Shown: positions 34,024 through 42,891, counted from the first letter of the stretch. The stretch is 64,000 nt of DNA from Actinomadura sp. NAK00032 (GCF_013364275.1 NZ_CP054932.1:1612001-1676000); one strand, 5' to 3'. The notes: generated by a model not told the origin, from the letters alone. Program-made: numbers and translations.

Positions 34024-36834
34024 CTACGCGGCCTCGCGGGCCAGGACGAGGCGGGCCAGGTCGACCCGGGAGTTGATGCCCCACTTGGTGTAGACGTTCC
34101 GCAGGTGGGTGTTGACCGTGTGGCGCGACAGGAACAGCTGCTCGGCCACCTGCCGGTTCGTGGCGCCCTGCGCGACGAGCCGGGCCACGGTGACCTCCGC
34201 CGCCGTCAGCCCCCACTGCCCGTCCCTCGCGCCGTCCCGGGTCCGGGGTGCCCGGCGCACGCCGAGTTGGCGCAGCCGCCGCCGGACGCGGGCGGCGTCA
34301 CGCGCGGCGCCCGACTCCTCGTACAGGTCGAGCGCGGTGTTCAGGAGGTCCCGTGCGGCGGGGTCGCCGGCCGCGCCGAGGACGCGGCCCGCGTCCTCGG
34401 CCGCCGAGGCGCGCACCAGCGGGCGCTCGGCGTCCTCGAACAGCTTGACCGCGTGCAGCAGCAGGTCGGGATCGTCGTCCACGAGGCCGCGCGCCTGGGC
34501 CGCGACGCCGCACAGCAGCGGGAACGCGGGATCGAGGTCGGCGGCGCGCTCGGCGGCGGCGGCCGCGAGGCCCGGCCGGCCGGCGCCCAGCGCGAGGCGC
34601 GCGAGCACGACGAGGTCGGCGGGGTCGGGCGGGGCGCCGGGCGACCGGTGCGGCGCGTCCGCGCCGCCCCAGGCGGGTTCGAGCAGCTCGGCGACGCGGG
34701 CGGTGTCGCCCAGGGCGTCCGCCGCCAGCGCGGCCAGCCAGGCGCCGGTGCGCCGCACCGCGGGCGCCTCGGCGTCCATCATCCGCGCGCCGTCGGCGGC
34801 GCAGCGGCGGACGCCCTCCCGGTCCCCGAGCGTCACGGACGCGCGGCCGAGCGCGTACCGGGCCGCGGTGTCGGCGAAGTCGCCCGCGACCGGGCCGTCC
34901 GCCGCCGCCAGGGCGGCGCCGGCCTCGGTGCGCGCGTCGCCGAGCCGGCCCGCGTCGAACAGGATCCGCGCGCGGCTCATCGACCACAGGACCGCCGCGG
35001 CCGCGCGCCCGGTCCGCCGGGCCGCGCGGACGCCCGCATCGGCCTCCCGCAGCGCCGCACCCGTCTGCCCGGACGCGGTGAGAGCGAACGCCCGCCCGCA
35101 GACCTCGGGCGTCCACTGCGGTGCCGGCGTGTTCGAGCCGGCGGCGGAGGCCCGGTCCTGGAGATCGAGGGCGAGACGCGGCTCCAGCCGGGACAACGCG
35201 TCCCAGGCGTCCGCCGCCAGAGCCTCGTCAACGCCGGTCGCGTCGGTCGTGCCGGTCGGCCTGAGGTCACCCGACTGGGAGAGATAGAGCGCCTCGGCGG
35301 CCGACAGCCGGGCGCGCAGCGCCTCCGGCAGCTCCGGCAGCGAGAGCCCGATCCGGCACTGGCGGACCGCCTCGGCGGACGAGGAAGGGCTCACCAGCAG
35401 CGCCACCGCCAACCGCAGCCGCGCCTCGGCCTCCGGGGCGAGGCAGCCGTCGAGCGCGGTATCGGCCAGTGCGCGGGCCTCGGTATACCGGCCGTCCGCG
35501 CCGAGCAGTTCCACCGTCTCACGGACGATCTCGGCGGTGTCCGGGCCGATCGGCTCCGCCAGCTCCAGCGCCCTGCGGCTCAGCGCCGCCGCCCGCGAGG
35601 GCGCGGAAGCGGCCAGGTCCGCGGCGGCCTCGCGCAGCAGGGCGACGGCCCGGCGGTCGCCCGGTGCCGCGGCCTCCGCGAGCGCGGCGGCGACGTCCAC
35701 CGCAGTGCCGCCCCGAGCCAGGCGGACGTCGACCGCCTCGCGCCGCAGGTAGCGGCGCAGCGCAGCGGAGAGCGTCTCGGAGACCGCCTGCCGCACCAGG
35801 TCGTGGCGGAAACCCAGCACAGTCCCCGTCAGACGGAGGAAACCGGCGCGGACGGCCTCGTCCGCCAGCTCCGCCGCCTCGTCCGCCGGAACCCCGATGA
35901 GGTCGCCCAGTTCCCCGGTCGTGAAGGGCCGGTCGAGCACCGACGCGACCCGCAGGCCCTCCCGCGCGTCCGGCGGCAGTTGGTCGAGCCGCCCCCGCAC
36001 CATGGCGTGGACCCGGCGCGGGATCGTCGCACCGTCCGCTGAGGCGATCCCGTCCCTGACCGTGACGAGCCCCTCCTCCCGCAGGCCGCGGAGCAGCTCG
36101 ACGACCAGCCGCGGCGTGCCCTGCGCACTCCGCACGGCTCGCATCACGGCCTCACCGGGCTCGGCACCGAGCACATCGGCCGCCAGCGCGATGACGGCGC
36201 GGTCGGGCAGGGAACCGAGGACGATCCGATGCCCGGCGCTCTCCCGGATCAGGTCCAGCGCTCCTGAGGCGTCCACTGGTGCCGGGCCCACGGCCGCGAC
36301 CCACAGGATCGGGGCGTCCGCCAGGCCGTCCATGAGCATCGCCAGCGCCTCCTGCGTCGCCGGATCGCACCACTGCACGTCGTCGAGGCAGATCACCAGC
36401 GGCTGCCGCGCCGCGCTTCGCGCCAGCCCGCTCCGCACCTCCCGCAACGTCCACGAGCGCAGCTCGGCCGGGTCGGCGGCCTGCGGGGCCGTGGCACTGA
36501 TCAGCGGCGCCGGCCCTGTGCACAGTGCTTCGAGCAGCGGTCCGAGGGGGACGGGCAGTCCGCTGAACGCGCCGGCGCCGTGCCGGCAGGACAGGCCGGC
36601 CGCGAGGGCGCGCGTCCGGACCTCCGCGAGCAGCCGCGTCCGCCCCGAGCCCGGCGGACCCTCGACCAGCACCGCCCCGCCCTCCCCGCCGGCCAGCGCG
36701 GCGAGCCGGTCGCGCAGCAGTCCCAGCTCGGCGCCGCGGCCGCGGACGGGGAGATCACCGATCGTTCCGGACGGCGAGACGGGAACGCGCCCCAGACCGC
36801 CGTTCCGCCTCCGAATCACCTGCTGGACCGCCAT
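34024..36834 (-). CDS. LAL-type LuxR regulator, third of three
   Basis: The 936-residue protein has an N-terminal ATPase (RGRGAELGLLRDRLAAL; Walker A VEGPPGSGRTRLL, with Arg at the usual Lys position; Walker B VICLDDVQWCD), helical repeats, and a C-terminal LuxR HTH (LTAAEVTVARLVAQGATNRQ through LRNVYTKWGINSRVDLARL). The Arg for Lys change could weaken ATP hydrolysis. I start at the ATG at 36834 with GGAGGGG upstream. It resembles the first LAL gene in its region before the HTH, so the two are likely duplicates. Confidence 0.9.
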   Translation of the reverse strand: MAVQQVIRRRNGGLGRVPVSPSGTIGDLPVRGRGAELGLLRDRLAALAGGEGGAVLVEGPPGSGRTRLLAEVRTRALAAGLSCRHGAGAFSGLPVPLGPLLEALCTGPAPLISATAPQAADPAELRSWTLREVRSGLARSAARQPLVICLDDVQWCDPATQEALAMLMDGLADAPILWVAAVGPAPVDASGALDLIRESAGHRIVLGSLPDRAVIALAADVLGAEPGEAVMRAVRSAQGTPRLVVELLRGLREEGLVTVRDGIASADGATIPRRVHAMVRGRLDQLPPDAREGLRVASVLDRPFTTGELGDLIGVPADEAAELADEAVRAGFLRLTGTVLGFRHDLVRQAVSETLSAALRRYLRREAVDVRLARGGTAVDVAAALAEAAAPGDRRAVALLREAAADLAASAPSRAAALSRRALELAEPIGPDTAEIVRETVELLGADGRYTEARALADTALDGCLAPEAEARLRLAVALLVSPSSSAEAVRQCRIGLSLPELPEALRARLSAAEALYLSQSGDLRPTGTTDATGVDEALAADAWDALSRLEPRLALDLQDRASAAGSNTPAPQWTPEVCGRAFALTASGQTGAALREADAGVRAARRTGRAAAAVLWSMSRARILFDAGRLGDARTEAGAALAAADGPVAGDFADTAARYALGRASVTLGDREGVRRCAADGARMMDAEAPAVRRTGAWLAALAADALGDTARVAELLEPAWGGADAPHRSPGAPPDPADLVVLARLALGAGRPGLAAAAAERAADLDPAFPLLCGVAAQARGLVDDDPDLLLHAVKLFEDAERPLVRASAAEDAGRVLGAAGDPAARDLLNTALDLYEESGAARDAARVRRRLRQLGVRRAPRTRDGARDGQWGLTAAEVTVARLVAQGATNRQVAEQLFLSRHTVNTHLRNVYTKWGINSRVDLARLVLAREAA

Positions 36835-36901
36835 GACCCCTCCGTTCAGCATGCCGGTGGACACCGTTCGCCGACATAACAACTGTGTGCGGACACGCGG
36901 T

Positions 36902-36944
36902 GCGGTCGCATCAGGGAGAGCCTGGGCAGTCTCCCTGGGGAGAC
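36902..36944 (-). promoter_or_regulatory. Promoter region of the third LAL gene: shared element plus palindrome
   Basis: The 16-base element at 36902-36917 (sense TCCCTGATGCGACCGC) is identical to that before the first LAL gene. Twelve bases further upstream is the near-perfect palindrome GTCTCCCTGGGGAGAC (36929-36944). A similar ATGCGA lies upstream of the small HTH gene (about 37354-37360). Confidence 0.4.
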
Positions 36945-37002
36945 CCGGGCCATCTCCACGGGGCCACGGGACTCCCGCCTCGGCGGGGGGCGGTACTCCG
37001 CG

Positions 37003-37260
37003 TCACTCCACCGGACGGCGCGCGGTCCGTGCGGAGGGCGGCTTGATCAGGTCGTCCATCGTGCAGTCGAGGATGTCCAGCAGCGCCATCAGCGTGCGGA
37101 GGTTCAGCCGCTCCGGCTTGTCGACCACGAGCCGGTACACCTGGCTCGCCGACAGCTCGACGCCGCGAGCGGCCAGCAGCGGGCGCAGTTCCGTCGTGGA
37201 GAACATGCCGCGCTCCGCCATGACCTCGCGGAGACGCCACCCATAGTCCAGGTCGGCCAT
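37003..37260 (-). CDS. Small Cro/C1-type HTH protein
   Basis: This 85-residue protein (MADLDYGWRLREVMAERGMF and on) is a single helix-turn-helix: STTELRPLLAARGVELSASQ, VYRLVVDKPERLNLRTLMAL, then LLDILDCTMDDLI, with a short basic tail. It starts at the ATG at 37260 with AAGGAAG upstream. Similar small HTH proteins in actinomycetes are, as I recall, often found beside tyrosine recombinases in mobile elements. No recombinase is present here, but decayed genes and a tRNA follow. Its partner may have been lost. Confidence 0.8.
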   Translation of the reverse strand: MADLDYGWRLREVMAERGMFSTTELRPLLAARGVELSASQVYRLVVDKPERLNLRTLMALLDILDCTMDDLIKPPSARTARRPVE

Positions 37261-37500
37261 GCAGCGAGCTTCCTTCTCCTCTGCCCCGAACGGTGCGTGA
37301 TTTACGACCGGATATCTGCGCATGAAGACAGGTTCCCCGGGCCCGTGCCCGATTCGCATCCGTGACCCCCTAGGGCACTCACCCCCGGGACCCCGGGCAT
37401 CGACCAGTGCCCCCGCCCCCGCGTCGATCCCGGCCGAACTGTCACAGCCTCACGGGCCGCCTGGTCGTACCCGGCAAGACCGAGAAAGGAGGGGCCCGCC

Positions 37501-37827
37501 ATGAGGATCGTGGTGGTCGGCGGCACCGTCCTGCTGGGGACGAATCTCACAGAGGACGGCCGCGAGGCACTGCCTCCAACCGCCGACATGCTGACAGAGG
37601 ACGCCGGCGTGGTGATCGAAGTGCCGGACTCTCCGTCCGCCGAGAACGCGGCAGCACTGGAACTGTTCGCGCGCACCCCACCTGCGGACGGCGCACTGTC
37701 CCAGCTGATGGACGAGCCCCAGGCGACCACACCCGCCCACAGGGCCGCCGACATCGCCGCTCCGGACCAATTCGGAATGGGCGCCTTCTACCGCACCGCC
37801 CTAGCCGCCCAAGCGGACTGGGTCTGA
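37501..37827 (+). pseudogene. Remnant of a NAD(P)-binding SDR/NmrA-like gene
   Basis: The first 70 residues resemble the start of NmrA-like reductases: MRIVVVGGTVLLGTNLTEDG has the glycine-rich start (usually GGTGLIG) and GVVIEVPDSPSAENAAALEL matches their DVVVDVxNSPSFEDxAxLEF region. The expected 40 or so residues between these parts are shortened, and after residue 70 the family match ends; the full family length is about 250. GGTVLLG also lacks the third glycine. A ribosome binding site (AAAGGAGG) precedes the ATG, so a 108-residue peptide may still be made. I read it as a decayed, internally deleted gene. Confidence 0.5.
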
Positions 37828-37958
37828 CCCGGCCGCAACCGGATCCGAAGGCGGCCGTCGGCGCGCTGCGGAAGGCATCGACCTGGGGCTGCCCCCACCT
37901 GGCGAATGGGGGGGCGGCCGCAGTGATTCCCCGTGCCGGGGACGATGTACTCCGAAGC

Positions 37959-38435
37959 GTGATCATTCCTCGCATCGGCATCGCGATGGGCACCGCCGTG
38001 GTCGCGGCGACGCGGATCGCGGGCGCCGGGATCGCGGGCCCGGCCGGGACCGCTACCGCTGCCCCGGCACCAGGACACCGCGACCAGCCGTCCGACATGT
38101 CGCGATATCTGGGCCAGCGGCTCTCGTGGGGGCGTGTCCGGAGGACGCCACCGACCTGGTCGAGGCGGGCGCGCACTGCGCGCAGGTGAGCGTCCCACTC
38201 GACTACGCGAAGCCGGACGGCGCGTCCATCAGGCTGGCGGTCTCCCGGATCCCGGCCAAGGACGGCGCGCACCGGCGCGGCATCCTGCTGTCCAATCCGG
38301 GCGGACATCCGCTCGCACGGCGTCTTTGGACGCGGCCTGGACGGTCTCACGGCCGTCCCGTGCGCGGACCGCGCCGTCAACACCTACCCGCGAACCGGCA
38401 CCCTCCCCACGCGCGACCTCACCTGCCCGCGATGA
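37959..38435 (+). pseudogene. TAP-type secreted peptidase/hydrolase reduced to its ends
   Basis: Three pieces in two frames make up a broken Streptomyces-type tripeptidyl aminopeptidase-like gene. From the GTG at 37959 a signal-peptide-like segment runs to SDMSRYLGQRLSWG. In the G-run near 38126 one base seems missing; in the next frame the protein continues GACPEDATDLVEAGAHCAQV, SVPLDYAKPDGASIRLAVSR and RRGILLSNPGG, the family's N-terminal region. At about 38303 it jumps back in frame to the family's C-terminus (SHGVFGRG, then CADRAVNTYPRTGTLPTRDL, stop 38433-38435). Some 350-400 residues with the catalytic triad are gone. Confidence 0.7.
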
Positions 38436-38975
38436 AAGCCGGCCCCCCGTCCACACCGGGGATGCCCGAGCCGAAGCCACAGCGACCATGCAGCACCGCT
38501 CCTCGGGCCGTCCGGCTCCGGCAGGGGGGTGTTCCTCAAGTCGCTCATCGGTCTGCTCAGAGGACGATGGATCGTCGGCCTGACGCCCAGGTGCGAGGTG
38601 GAACCACGAGTGGGCAGCGGCCTGGGACCGGGGCGCGAGCGTAGTCGGCGCCACGGCCGATTCGGATGGCGACGCGTGCCGCATAGGGGACGCCGGTGCA
38701 GCGGCTGCGAGCGAAGGGCCCCACGCCAGGAGCGGTGTGAGGCCGCGCTGTTTCCACCCGAAGAGGGAGGCGAGAGCCGAGCGGCGTACTCCGATGCGCT
38801 CAACGGCGAGAAATCCGCAGCCCGGCCCGGCAGAGGCCCGTAAGTCAACTAACGGACCCCCTGGGACCGCATTGGGACCGACGAGCCGCGAACGGCCGCA
38901 CAGGATCGGGCACACCACACACGACAGGCAGCCCCCGACGTTCGCGCTGGTCAGGGCCTTGCTCCGAAGGGACGA
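38436..38975. other. 540 bases without a convincing gene
   Basis: Several overlapping frames are open on both strands but none shows a known domain or good start. It lies between the peptidase remnant and tRNA-Arg and is probably decayed DNA. Confidence 0.5.
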
Positions 38976-39051
38976 TGGCGCCCCCGGCAGGATTCGAACC
39001 TGCGACACCCGCTTTAGGAGAGCGGTGCTCTATCCCCTGAGCTACGGAGGC
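38976..39051 (-). tRNA. tRNA-Arg(CCU)
   Basis: The minus strand folds as a complete cloverleaf: acceptor GCCTCCG/CGGGGGC with one T-G pair, D-arm AGCTCAGGGGATAGAGC, anticodon stem CCGCT with anticodon CCT in the loop CTCCTAA, T-arm GCAGGTTCGAATCCTGC, discriminator G and an encoded CCA. It reads AGG codons. tRNA-Arg genes are common integration sites, which fits the decayed genes alongside. Confidence 0.97.
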
Positions 39052-39183
39052 ATGTCGTCGCTCGCGCTAGAGCGTAGCGGACGGCACGTACAGGGTAGGG
39101 GAAAGGGCCCGGTGAACGCTTCTTCTTATGGGTGGCCCGAGACTCTAGGCCGGGCTTGGCCCCGGTCGGTACGCTTCGGTGCC

Positions 39184-39633
39184 GTGACGGGACGGCATCG
39201 CGGTCAGCCGAAGCTCAAGGGCGCCGAGGACGAGGTGGAAGAGCGCGGTGCGTCGCGGAGCAGACAGATCGCGGTGATCGCCGGCGCGTTCCTGGTGCCC
39301 GTGCTCGTGGCGTCCGTGATCGCGGTCGGGATGCGGGACGAGCCCGTCCGGGAGCGGCCCGAGACGGCGGGGACGCCGGCGCGGAACACGGCGCCGGCCA
39401 CGCCGGAGACCGAGCCGACGTACGGCGAGTACGTGCCGCCCGAGTCGGAGCCGCAGATCGCGACCAAGGTGCCGAAACGGGCGCCCGCGCCGGTGACGAA
39501 GCCGCGGAGGACCGCGGCTCCGGCGCCGTCGCCGTCCCCGACGAGGCGGGTGCGGCGGCCGTGCCCGGCGGGCTGGGACGATGTCTGGTGGATGCGCCGG
39601 TGGTGCGAGCGCCACGGTTACGGTGACCGCTGA
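39184..39633 (+). CDS. Single-pass membrane protein with Pro-rich outer region
   Basis: This 149-residue protein (from the GTG at 39184) has a charged cytosolic start (about 1-27), one hydrophobic helix (IAVIAGAFLVPVLVASVIAVG, about 29-48), a long Pro/Thr/Glu-rich region, then Arg-rich and a short C-terminal segment with two Cys and four Trp (PCPAGWDDVWWMRRWCERHG). The end may form a small disulfide-bonded domain outside the membrane. I do not recognise the family. A longer frame upstream overlaps tRNA-Arg and is rejected. Confidence 0.7.
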   Translation: MTGRHRGQPKLKGAEDEVEERGASRSRQIAVIAGAFLVPVLVASVIAVGMRDEPVRERPETAGTPARNTAPATPETEPTYGEYVPPESEPQIATKVPKRAPAPVTKPRRTAAPAPSPSPTRRVRRPCPAGWDDVWWMRRWCERHGYGDR

Positions 39634-39715
39634 ACCGGTTACGCACAGGTCATCGTAGAACCTGTAGTAGCGTTCTGCCGCTGTTCCGCAACTGGGCATC
39701 TGGAGGAAAACCACC

Positions 39716-40750
39716 GTGCCGTACACCCGGTCGGCGGCGCTGACCGCGGTCTTCCTGGTGATGGCGGTGCTGTCACCGCACGGCGCCGCCGCCGCGGGCC
39801 GGGCCGACTCGCTGGAGTCGCTGCGGCGCGAGGCGTCGAAGGCCCGCGACGAGCTGGAGAAGGCCACCGATCAGATGAAGGGCCGGCAGAAGGACCTCGC
39901 CGCCTCGCAGGTGAAGCTGCGCGGCACGCTGAAGGACCTCGCCGTGGCCGAGGCCGACCTGAACCGGATCCGGGAGCCGCTGGCCCGGCTGGCGAACACG
40001 TCCTACCAGCAGAGCGGCGCGGCCGGGTCCATGTCGATCTTCGGCGGCGGCGACCCGGGCCAGGCGCTGCGCTCGACGGCGGACGTGACGCTGCTCGCCC
40101 GGTCGCAGCAGGCGCTCGTGGACCGTGCCGACGACCTGCAGAAGCGGCGCCGGCAGCTCGCCTCCACCGCGCAGGACCTGCAGTCGCGCAACGCGGTCGA
40201 GCAGACCCGCCTCCAGCAGGAGGTGGACGGGCTGAAGAGCAAGTCGGCGCAGCTGACGAAGCAGCTCAACGACATGCTCGACAAGCTCGCGGTCAGCCGG
40301 CAGAAGCGGCTGGAGCTCGGCTGCGACAAGACCCTCGCCGCGGACGCGAAGAAGTTCCCGAACGGCCTGATCCCGGCGAAGTACCTGTGCGCGCTGCCGC
40401 AGAAGGGCGACCACAAGCTGCGTGCCGACGCGGCCCTCTCCTTCTACAAACTCAACACCGCGTACAAGCGTCGCTTCGGCCGCGACATGTGCGTGACGGA
40501 CGCGTACCGGAGCCTGGCCGAGCAGCACTCCGTCTACGCCCGCCGGCCCGGCTTCGCCGCCGTCCCCGGCACGAGCAACCACGGCAAGGGCCAGGCCCTC
40601 GACCTGTGCGGCGGCATCCAGAACTCGGGCTCCCTCCAGTTCAACTGGATGGAGTCCCACGCCGGAAGGTACGGCTGGATCCACCCGGCATGGGCCTACA
40701 GCAACCCGTTCGAGCCCTGGCACTGGGAGTTCGGAACCGAGAACGAGTGA
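39716..40750 (+). CDS. Secreted VanY-like D,D-carboxypeptidase with coiled coil
   Basis: The 344-residue protein has a signal peptide (cleavage near HGAAAAG, 22-27), a long coiled coil (about 30-200: SLESLRREASKARDELEKAT and on) and a C-terminal peptidase M15 (VanY) domain (about 225-342). The zinc and catalytic motifs are present: SNHGKGQALDLC (His and Asp ligands) and PWHWEF (Glu-adjacent His ligand). It likely trims D-Ala-D-Ala ends of peptidoglycan. The coiled coil resembles that of NlpC/P60 hydrolases and could dock to the FtsEX/divisome machinery; that is inference. The GTG at 39716 follows TGGAGGAAAA. Confidence 0.88.
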   Translation: MPYTRSAALTAVFLVMAVLSPHGAAAAGRADSLESLRREASKARDELEKATDQMKGRQKDLAASQVKLRGTLKDLAVAEADLNRIREPLARLANTSYQQSGAAGSMSIFGGGDPGQALRSTADVTLLARSQQALVDRADDLQKRRRQLASTAQDLQSRNAVEQTRLQQEVDGLKSKSAQLTKQLNDMLDKLAVSRQKRLELGCDKTLAADAKKFPNGLIPAKYLCALPQKGDHKLRADAALSFYKLNTAYKRRFGRDMCVTDAYRSLAEQHSVYARRPGFAAVPGTSNHGKGQALDLCGGIQNSGSLQFNWMESHAGRYGWIHPAWAYSNPFEPWHWEFGTENE

Positions 40751-40754
40751 CCGG

Positions 40755-40808
40755 CCCCGCCTCCAGGCGCGGAGCCCCCTCTGCCGGGGCTCCTCACCAG
40801 GAGGCGGG
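40755..40808. terminator. Nested bidirectional terminator between peptidase and mscL
   Basis: The inner hairpin is GGAGCCCC (40771-40778) with GGGGCTCC (40786-40793). The outer stem is CCCGCCTCC (40756-40764) with GGAGGCGGG (40800-40808). It lies between two convergent genes. Confidence 0.85.
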
Positions 40809-40817
40809 ACGGGGGGC

Positions 40818-41231
40818 CTAGTAGGGGACTTCGGTGGCGGGAACGATCTCCGAGGTGCAGTAGCGGCACCGGCTGGCCTTCATCGGGATCTCGCTGAGGC
40901 ACTGCGGGCACTCGCGCTCGGTGGCCTCCTTGCCGCGGTCCATCCGCTCGATCAGCTTCGTCGTCGGCAGGACGACCAGGAAGTAGACGATCGCCGCGGT
41001 GATGGCGAACGCGATCGCCGAGGTGACGAAGACCCCGTAGGGGAACGTCGTGCCGTCGATGGTGACGGCCAGCCGGGTGTAGTCGGGCTTCCCGCCGATG
41101 AGGGCGATCAGCGGGGTGATGAACGAGTTCGCGAAGTCCTTCACGAGGCCCGCGAACGCCGCGCCGACGACGAAGGCGACCGCGAGGTCGACCAGGTTGC
41201 CGCGGAAGAGGAACTTCTTGAATCCGCTCAT
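40818..41231 (-). CDS. mscL: Large-conductance mechanosensitive channel
   Basis: The 137-residue protein starts MSGFKKFLFRGNLVDLAVAF, VVGAAFAGLVKDFANSFITP, which is the amphipathic N-helix and pore-lining TM1 of MscL, and has a second membrane helix (about 66-90). It opens under membrane tension to release solutes in osmotic downshock. The C-terminus differs from most MscL: it ends CPQCLSEIPMKASRCRYC, two Cys pairs that look like a zinc ribbon, as seen in several actinobacterial MscL proteins. AGGAG precedes the ATG at 41231. Confidence 0.97.
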   Translation of the reverse strand: MSGFKKFLFRGNLVDLAVAFVVGAAFAGLVKDFANSFITPLIALIGGKPDYTRLAVTIDGTTFPYGVFVTSAIAFAITAAIVYFLVVLPTTKLIERMDRGKEATERECPQCLSEIPMKASRCRYCTSEIVPATEVPY

Positions 41232-41461
41232 GAGGACTCCTGGGGGTAGCGGGGAACGCCCAAAGCACATCAAGGGCGCTGGAACGGCTACGGATGGTAT
41301 TGAACACTCCCCGCTTAGCCAAGTTGACCTCAGGTAACGCCCGCCCCGCCCCTCGCGGCGAACCCACCCAGCACCACTTGGGATCTGTCGGTTGCTCGGT
41401 GGTCGGGCTGTTGGTGGCGTTCTGGATATGGTCGCGCGTGGTGGAACGTTGCTTGTGGGGG

Positions 41462-42073
41462 TTAGGGACTGGTGATGGTCAGGGAGAGGTAAGGGCCTGC
41501 GGTCGCCAGTGCTAGGGCTTGGGGTCTGCTGGTTGCTAGGACGACCAGTGCTCCTTCGGCAGTTTCGGTTGGTGGTGGGGCTGTGATTACCGGGACGTCC
41601 GAGACCACGGTCTTGGCCGTGCTCCATCGGGCGTCCGGTGGTTGCTCGGCGGGGGTGGGGGACTCAGGGGGCGGGTGGGTGAGGACGTCTATGTGGTCAC
41701 CGGGGTGGAGGAGGCGGACGGCGTCGGGGTCGGTTATGCGGACCGGGGCCGCCACCGTGCCTGGGCCGTAGCCGTGGAGGAGGGCGTCGCCCAGGACACG
41801 GGCGTCCGTTAACGGTTCGCCTTGGCGCATGGGGCCGGCGAGAGTGCGGCCGGTGGCGGCCGTGCGGAGGGCGCCGGACGGGACGGCGGACGGCGGGAGG
41901 GCGACGGGGCGGACGTCGGAGGCGGTCAGGGTCGTGCCCGCGGGGAGGTCGCGGGCGGCGGCGAGGACGCGGACGGACGGGGGAGGCCCGGGCCGCAGCG
42001 CGAGGAGGGCGAGGCCCGCGGCGGCCGCGGCGAACAGCGCCGCCAGCGGCCGCCGCAGGCGGGCATGCCTCAT
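41462..42073 (-). CDS. SAF-domain protein, CpaB/RcpC-like
   Basis: This 203-residue protein has one N-terminal membrane helix (LRRPLAALFAAAAAGLALLA) and a SAF domain (about 35-95: VRVLAAARDLPAGTTLTASD, then GRTLAGPMRQGEPLTDARVL), followed by an RcpC-like domain (LHPGDHIDVLTH). CpaB/RcpC proteins help assemble Flp/Tad pili or act in related secretion. No tad genes are in the window. The ATG at 42073 overlaps the mtnP stop (ATGA), so the two are co-translated, a pairing without an obvious functional reason. Confidence 0.82.
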   Translation of the reverse strand: MRHARLRRPLAALFAAAAAGLALLALRPGPPPSVRVLAAARDLPAGTTLTASDVRPVALPPSAVPSGALRTAATGRTLAGPMRQGEPLTDARVLGDALLHGYGPGTVAAPVRITDPDAVRLLHPGDHIDVLTHPPPESPTPAEQPPDARWSTAKTVVSDVPVITAPPPTETAEGALVVLATSRPQALALATAGPYLSLTITSP

Positions 42074-42891
42074 GGGAGGTCCAGGGGGAGCTCCATGCCG
42101 TCCAGGACGCCGGGGCACGGGCAGGTGCGTTCGGCGGGCAGCGCCTTGACCGCGTCGGCGACGAGGGTGCGCAGGCGGTCGATGTTCTGGCCGAAGACGC
42201 GGAGCACCTCCTGCATGGTGACGCCCTCGCCTTCCTCGATGCCGGCGTCGAGGTCGGTCACGAGGCAGAGGGAGGTGTAGCAGAGCGCCAGCTCGCGGGC
42301 GAGGACGGCCTCCGGGTGGCCGGTCATCCCGATGAGCGTCCAGCCCTGGGCGGCGAACCACTGGGACTCGGCGCGGGTGGAGAACCGGGGCCCCTCGATG
42401 ACGACGAGCGTGCCGCGGTCGACCGGCTCCCAGCCGGTGGCGCGGGCCGATTCGAGGGCGGTGCGGCGGCCGGTGGGGCAGTACGGGTCGGAGAACGACA
42501 CGTGGATCGCGCCGCCGGCGTCGTAGTAGGTCTGCTCGCGCCCGGACGTCCGGTCGGCGAGCTGGTCGGGGACGGCGAGCGTGCCGGGCCCGTACCGCGG
42601 CGTGAGGGACCCGACCGCGCAGGGCGCGAGGACCTGCCGCACGCCGAGGGAGCGCAGCGCCCACAGGTTGGCCTGGTAGGGGATCCGGTGCGGCGGGAAC
42701 CGGTGGTCGCGGCCGTGCCGGGGGACGAAGGCGACGCGGCGGCCGCCCAGCTCGCCGACCGCGATGGGGTCGCTCGGCGGGCCGTAGGGGGTGTCGACCC
42801 GCACCTCTTCGATGTCGTCGAGGAACGAGTAGAAGCCCGAGCCGCCGATGACCCCGATCTCGGCGGTGGGCTGGGAACCGGAAGTGGACAT
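42070..42891 (-). CDS. mtnP: S-methyl-5'-thioadenosine phosphorylase
   Basis: The 273-residue enzyme has the MTAP/PNP fold motifs: IGVIGGSGFYSF, FVPRHGRDHRFPPHRIPYQA, IEGPRFSTRAESQWF and MTGHPEAVLARELALCYTS. Phosphorolysis of methylthioadenosine yields adenine and methylthioribose-1-phosphate for methionine salvage. The -GHPEA- form is that of many actinobacterial enzymes; eukaryotic types have TxxPE. Some such enzymes act as general purine phosphorylases. I take the ATG at 42891 (MSTSGSQP); one at 42909 is possible. Confidence 0.93.
   Translation of the reverse strand: MSTSGSQPTAEIGVIGGSGFYSFLDDIEEVRVDTPYGPPSDPIAVGELGGRRVAFVPRHGRDHRFPPHRIPYQANLWALRSLGVRQVLAPCAVGSLTPRYGPGTLAVPDQLADRTSGREQTYYDAGGAIHVSFSDPYCPTGRRTALESARATGWEPVDRGTLVVIEGPRFSTRAESQWFAAQGWTLIGMTGHPEAVLARELALCYTSLCLVTDLDAGIEEGEGVTMQEVLRVFGQNIDRLRTLVADAVKALPAERTCPCPGVLDGMELPLDLP

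Noticed and set aside
28139..36834. Natural-product biosynthetic gene cluster around the LAL regulators
   Set aside because: No polyketide, peptide-synthetase, terpene or RiPP gene is present; the flanks are an arginine operon and decayed genes.
38737..39183. Longer N-terminus of the protein at 39184
   Set aside because: It would read across tRNA-Arg and has no domain; the GTG at 39184 gives a sensible membrane protein start.
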